Source: CAVPGH01 sp046726955 (GTDB taxonomy: Bacteria > Acidobacteriota > Vicinamibacteria > Fen-336). From it: a DNA stretch of 9,612 nt. Of this stretch, positions 7,263 to 9,612 are shown in pieces. The notes under the pieces were generated by a model. That model saw nothing but the letters and a program-made list of their open reading frames with translations, had not been told where the DNA came from and did not search any database. Positions within the stretch are counted from its first letter, which is position 1. Each line of letters begins with the position of its first letter. Position numbers and translations under genes: made by a program. Location of the stretch: NCBI GenBank assembly GCA_046726955.1, contig JBKPBQ010000321.1:1-9612 (forward strand), written 5' to 3'.

Positions 7263-7348
7263 CCCGGCCGCCGTGGGCGAAGGTCCAGGCGTGACGCGGA
7301 GTTAGCTCCCCTCCATTTGCATCACTCCAGAGCCGTTGCTGGCCGCAT

Positions 7349-7354
7349 TACAAT
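7349..7354 (+). promoter_or_regulatory. Candidate -10 box of the acyl-CoA dehydrogenase gene
   Basis: TACAAT (five of six matches to TATAAT) lies in an otherwise GC-rich 111-bp intergenic region. No good -35 hexamer sits 16-18 bp upstream. If used, transcription would begin around 7361 and the leader would consist of little more than the GGAGG site at 7362-7366. The rest of 7263-7348 holds only weak inverted repeats. Confidence 0.4.
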
Positions 7355-7373
7355 CGCGAATGGAGGGATTCCC

Positions 7374-9272
7374 ATGCCCGAAGCGGCGCCGCACGTGAGC
7401 GAGCGCGAGTCCCGGAAGGTCGCGGAAGCCTCGCGCCAGGCCGAGTGGGAGAAGCCCAGCTTCATGCGCGAGCTCTTCCTCGGCAACTTCCGCCTCGACC
7501 TCGTCCACCCCTTCCCACTTCCCGGCGAGGAGCGCCCGGAGTTTCGCGCCTTCTTCGACGAGTTCTCGGCCTTCGTGCGCGACAAGTGGAATTCCATGGA
7601 GGTGGACGCGACCGGCGAGTACCCGGAGCGGCTCGTGGAGGAGTTGCGCCGCATGGGCGCCTTCGGGATGAAGATCCCCACGAAGTACGGCGGGCTCGGC
7701 TTCACGAACGCCGAGTACAACCGGGTCATGACGCTCATCGGGAGCTTCGACGGCAACCTCTCGGCATTGCTCTCCGCCCACCAGTCGATCGGCGTGCCCC
7801 AGCCGCTCAAGCTCTTCGGCTCGGACGAGCTCAAGAAGAAGTACCTACCCCGCTGCGCGGCGGGCGAGATCTCGGCCTTCGCGTTGACCGAGATGGACGT
7901 GGGCTCCGACCCCGCGCGGATGTCCACGACGGCGGTGAAGACGAAGGAAGGCGATGCCTACGTGCTGAACGGCACGAAGCTCTGGTGCACGAACGGCACG
8001 ATCGCCAAGCTCCTCGTGGTCATGGCCGCCGACCCGCAGACGAAGAAGATCAGCGCCTTCGTCGTCGAGACCGGGTGGAAGGGTGTCACCGTAGACCACC
8101 GCTGCCACTTCATGGGTCTGCGCGCCCTCGCCAACGCCGTGATCAGCTTCAAGGACGTGCGCGTCCCCGCGGAGAACCTGATCGGCGCGGAGGGCCGGGG
8201 CCTCAAGATCGCGCTCACGACTCTCAACGACGGGCGCCTGTCGATCCCCAACAGCTCGGTGGGTACGGCCAAGCGCTGCCTCTCGATCGTCCGCAAGTGG
8301 GCGAGCCAGCGGGTGCAGTGGGGACGGCCCGTGGGCGAGCACGAGGCGATCGCGCACATGATCGCGGACATGGCCGCCCGCACGTTCGCGATGGAGTCGG
8401 TGGCGAACCTCGCCACGCAGATGTCGGACCGCGGCGGCTACGACATCCGCCTGGAAGCGGCGGCGGCCAAGGAGTGGAACACCTACCGGGCCTGGCAGAT
8501 CGTGGACGACACCATGCAGATCCGCGGCGGCCGGGGCTACGAGACCGAGAAGTCGCTCGCCGCGCGCGGCGAGGACCCGATCGGCGTCGAGCGGATGATG
8601 CGCGACTACCGGATCAACAAGATCTTCGAGGGCTCGACGGAGATCATGCACCTCTTCATGGCCCGCGAGCTCGTGGACAAGCACCTGCAGGTCGCGGGGG
8701 CGATCATCGATCCCGAGAAGGGGATCGGGGCCAAGCTCGCCGCGCTTCCGGGCATGGCCGCCTTCTACGCCTGGTGGTACCCGTCGCGCTGGCTGGGGTG
8801 GGGATGGTGGCCTCGGTACTCGTCGTTCGGCAGTCTCGCTTCGGACTTGCGGTTCGTCGAGCGGACGTCGAGGCGGCTCGCTCGCCAGAGCTTCCACGGG
8901 ATGCTCGTCTACCAGGCGAAGCTGCAGGTCAAGCAGGCATTCCTCTTCCGTCTCGTGGACATCGCCAACGAGCTCTTCGCGATGACCGCGTCGATCGCGC
9001 GGGCGCGGGCTCTCGCGGAGACGAAGAGCCCGGAGGCGGCCGAGGCCACGGAGCTCGCGCTGCAGTTCTGCCGGTCCGCGCGCCAGCGCATCCGGCAGCT
9101 CTTCCGCGAGCTGTGGAGAAACGACGACGACGCTCGCTACCGCACGGCCCGAGACGTGCTGCGCGGCCGCCACACCTGGCTCGAGCGCGGGCTCGTCGAG
9201 TCGGCATTCGCCAAGCCCGCCCCGCAGCCGGCGGCGGAGAAGAAGGAAGAGGTTCCCGCGGGCGTGCCCTGA
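7374..9272 (+). CDS. Acyl-CoA dehydrogenase, long VLCAD-like form with C-terminal extension
   Basis: This 632-residue FAD enzyme would carry out the first step of beta-oxidation, making trans-2-enoyl-CoA and passing electrons to an electron-transfer flavoprotein. After about 50 variable residues comes the helical N-domain (55-165), the beta middle domain with the family signature AFALTEMDVGSDP (168-180) and LNGTKLWCTNG (198-208), and the C-domain (275-440). The C-domain has GGRGYETEK (385-393) and IFEGSTEIMHLF (417-428), where Glu419 matches the catalytic base of MCAD and VLCAD. Ordinary members end near 380-400 residues; here about 190 more follow, as in VLCAD/ACAD9-type enzymes that prefer long chains and associate with membranes. 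That extension opens with a Trp/Tyr-rich stretch (464-482). The ATG is fixed by GGAGG (7362-7366), 7 nt upstream; an in-frame TTG at 7317 lacks such support. It appears monocistronic. Chain-length preference is inferred. Confidence 0.95.
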   Translation: MPEAAPHVSERESRKVAEASRQAEWEKPSFMRELFLGNFRLDLVHPFPLPGEERPEFRAFFDEFSAFVRDKWNSMEVDATGEYPERLVEELRRMGAFGMKIPTKYGGLGFTNAEYNRVMTLIGSFDGNLSALLSAHQSIGVPQPLKLFGSDELKKKYLPRCAAGEISAFALTEMDVGSDPARMSTTAVKTKEGDAYVLNGTKLWCTNGTIAKLLVVMAADPQTKKISAFVVETGWKGVTVDHRCHFMGLRALANAVISFKDVRVPAENLIGAEGRGLKIALTTLNDGRLSIPNSSVGTAKRCLSIVRKWASQRVQWGRPVGEHEAIAHMIADMAARTFAMESVANLATQMSDRGGYDIRLEAAAAKEWNTYRAWQIVDDTMQIRGGRGYETEKSLAARGEDPIGVERMMRDYRINKIFEGSTEIMHLFMARELVDKHLQVAGAIIDPEKGIGAKLAALPGMAAFYAWWYPSRWLGWGWWPRYSSFGSLASDLRFVERTSRRLARQSFHGMLVYQAKLQVKQAFLFRLVDIANELFAMTASIARARALAETKSPEAAEATELALQFCRSARQRIRQLFRELWRNDDDARYRTARDVLRGRHTWLERGLVESAFAKPAPQPAAEKKEEVPAGVP

Positions 9273-9276
9273 CCCG

Positions 9277-9474
9277 TCAGGAGGCGGATCGACTGCGAAC
9301 CGTGCGCGGCGTTCGGCGACGCCGTGTGGTATAGGCGCCGGCCTGTCCTTCGGACACGCGTTCCGGACCTCCCGGGCCTTGGCCGAGCACGGCAAGGGCG
9401 GCGACGGGATCTACCGCGAGGACCGGGCTTTCTGCGAATCCGGCGGGGTCCCGCGTGACCAGCAGATCGCAGCG
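9277..9474 (-). pseudogene. Remnant of a PIN-domain (VapC-like) toxin, C-terminal part only
   Basis: Read on the minus strand from 9474, the frame begins RCDLLVTRDPAGFAESPVL and continues with VDPVAALAVL. This matches the last strand and helix of PIN-domain ribonucleases, where a T-R-D/N-x-x-x-F motif carries a late acidic metal ligand and is followed by a short S-P-V strand and a terminal helix. The resemblance ends after about 32 residues (near 9379); what follows to TGA (9277-9279) is Arg-rich and unlikely to be native. A TAA at 9475-9477 blocks the frame upstream, there is no start codon, and the N-terminal two thirds of a PIN domain with its first acidic residues are absent from all minus frames nearby. 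The break coincides with the switch to AT-rich DNA. I infer a decayed toxin gene truncated by rearrangement. A plus-strand open frame over the same DNA shows no recognisable family. Confidence 0.5.
9304..9327 (+). terminator. Weak candidate terminator hairpin after the acyl-CoA dehydrogenase gene
   Basis: The segment can fold into a stem of nine pairs, including two G-U pairs, whose core is GGCGT (9308-9312) with ACGCC (9319-9323) around a 6-nt loop. It starts 31 nt after the stop codon, where a terminator would be expected. No run of T follows, so it is not a standard intrinsic terminator; in DNA this GC-rich, similar stems occur by chance. Confidence 0.25.
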
Positions 9475-9500
9475 TTATTCCATCTCATTAAATACGACAC

Positions 9501-9530
9501 TTGACAATGTGACAGCTTACTGTCTATATT
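9501..9530 (+). promoter_or_regulatory. Near-consensus sigma-70 promoter of the MerR-family gene
   Basis: TTGACA (9501-9506, perfect -35) and TATATT (9525-9530, five of six at -10) are 18 bp apart. They sit in a 60-bp island of about 35% GC (9475-9534), in sharp contrast to the surroundings. Transcription should start near 9536-9537, one or two bases before the GTG start codon at 9538, so the mRNA would be leaderless or nearly so. No Shine-Dalgarno is present upstream of that GTG. Confidence 0.75.
9511..9524 (+). promoter_or_regulatory. Perfect dyad between -35 and -10: candidate MerR-family operator
   Basis: GACAG-CTTA-CTGTC is a perfect 5-bp inverted repeat with a 4-bp spacer that fills the promoter spacer and abuts the -10 box. 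MerR-family regulators characteristically bind dyads in this position, and the gene it precedes encodes such a protein, so autoregulation is the natural inference. The 18-bp promoter spacer is shorter than the 19-20 bp typical of classical metal-responsive MerR targets, which would favour repression or another mode of control. Confidence 0.55.
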
Positions 9531-9537
9531 CTCCGAC

Positions 9538-9612
9538 GTGGAGCCGGAAGGACGTTACGGGATCGAGGAGCTCGCCGATCTCGGGGGGGTGACGCGGCGG
9601 ACGGTCCGCTAC
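9538..9612 (+). CDS. MerR-family transcriptional regulator, N-terminal fragment (cut by window edge)
   Basis: The first 25 codons, from GTG to the window end, read MEPEGRYGIEEL followed by ADLGGVTRRTVRY. This is the opening of a MerR-type winged helix-turn-helix: the Y-x-I-x-E-L-A first helix, the turn at GGV, and the recognition helix with T-R-R-T-V-R-Y. The effector domain lies outside the window, so the signal it senses cannot be told. An in-frame TGA at 9502-9504 and the lack of other start codons make GTG 9538 the only reasonable start. It has no Shine-Dalgarno and lies immediately downstream of the predicted transcription start. Family assignment is good from the helix-turn-helix alone. 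Some regulators with the TVRYY variant accompany other operons, but the target genes here are not visible. Confidence 0.8.
   Translation, partial: MEPEGRYGIEELADLGGVTRRTVRY

Noticed and set aside
9344..9356. Small perfect hairpin TGTCC-TTC-GGACA
   Set aside because: It has only five pairs with a 3-nt loop and no T run, which is too small to call a terminator.
7845..9395. Long minus-strand frame opposite the acyl-CoA dehydrogenase
   Set aside because: It is low-complexity shadow sequence against an enzyme with full family signatures on the plus strand.
9330..9504. Plus-strand open frame ending at TGA 9502-9504
   Set aside because: It has no good start codon with a ribosome site and no family that I recognise, and the opposite strand shows a PIN-like motif. 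It is left open as the alternative reading of this stretch.

Overview
This window is high-GC bacterial chromosomal DNA with nearly all codons ending in G or C. It carries seven complete genes, two genes cut by the window edges, and one likely gene remnant. Lineage is inferred: a cell-wall amidase next to a GerMN lipoprotein-like gene, a DUF1800/DUF1501 export pair, a long VLCAD-type acyl-CoA dehydrogenase and TPR/thioredoxin hybrids fit Acidobacteriota or another deep-branching high-GC Gram-negative group. No rRNA or universal marker is present to settle it.

Left block (minus strand, 4206 to 113): a run of four genes reads leftward. It starts with an exported N-acetylmuramoyl-L-alanine amidase (4206-2671), followed 18 nt later by a membrane-anchored GerMN protein (2652-1993), 10 nt later by an exported TPR/thioredoxin-like protein (1982-666), and after 61 nt by a cyclophilin peptidyl-prolyl isomerase (604-113). 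The first three look like one envelope-directed operon (peptidoglycan cleavage, a GerMN partner, and a redox/TPR protein). The cyclophilin may be read from the same transcript or from its own promoter. The cyclophilin converges with the tail of an unidentified plus-strand gene (1-116), and the two stop codons share one CTAG.

Middle block (plus strand, 4330 to 7262): a divergent 123-bp intergenic region separates the amidase operon from a DUF1800 gene (Sec signal) and a DUF1501 gene (Tat signal). These two are only 5 nt apart, and the second has its Shine-Dalgarno inside the end of the first. They form the widely conserved but functionally unassigned DUF1800/DUF1501 export pair.

Right block (plus strand, 7374 to 9612): a 632-residue acyl-CoA dehydrogenase with a VLCAD-like C-terminal extension stands alone behind a recognisable -10 box. 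The next 265 bp (9273-9537) hold no intact gene. They contain a minus-strand remnant resembling the C-terminal end of a PIN-domain (VapC-like) toxin, then an abrupt AT-rich promoter island, and then the first 25 codons of a MerR-family regulator. The MerR promoter is near consensus, has a perfect dyad between its -35 and -10 boxes, and predicts an almost leaderless mRNA.

The best leads for something unusual are the apparent AUA start codon of the amidase, the leaderless autoregulated-looking MerR gene beside a decayed PIN toxin, and the TPR-thioredoxin-TPR protein. No CRISPR array, insertion sequence, tRNA or rRNA was seen.
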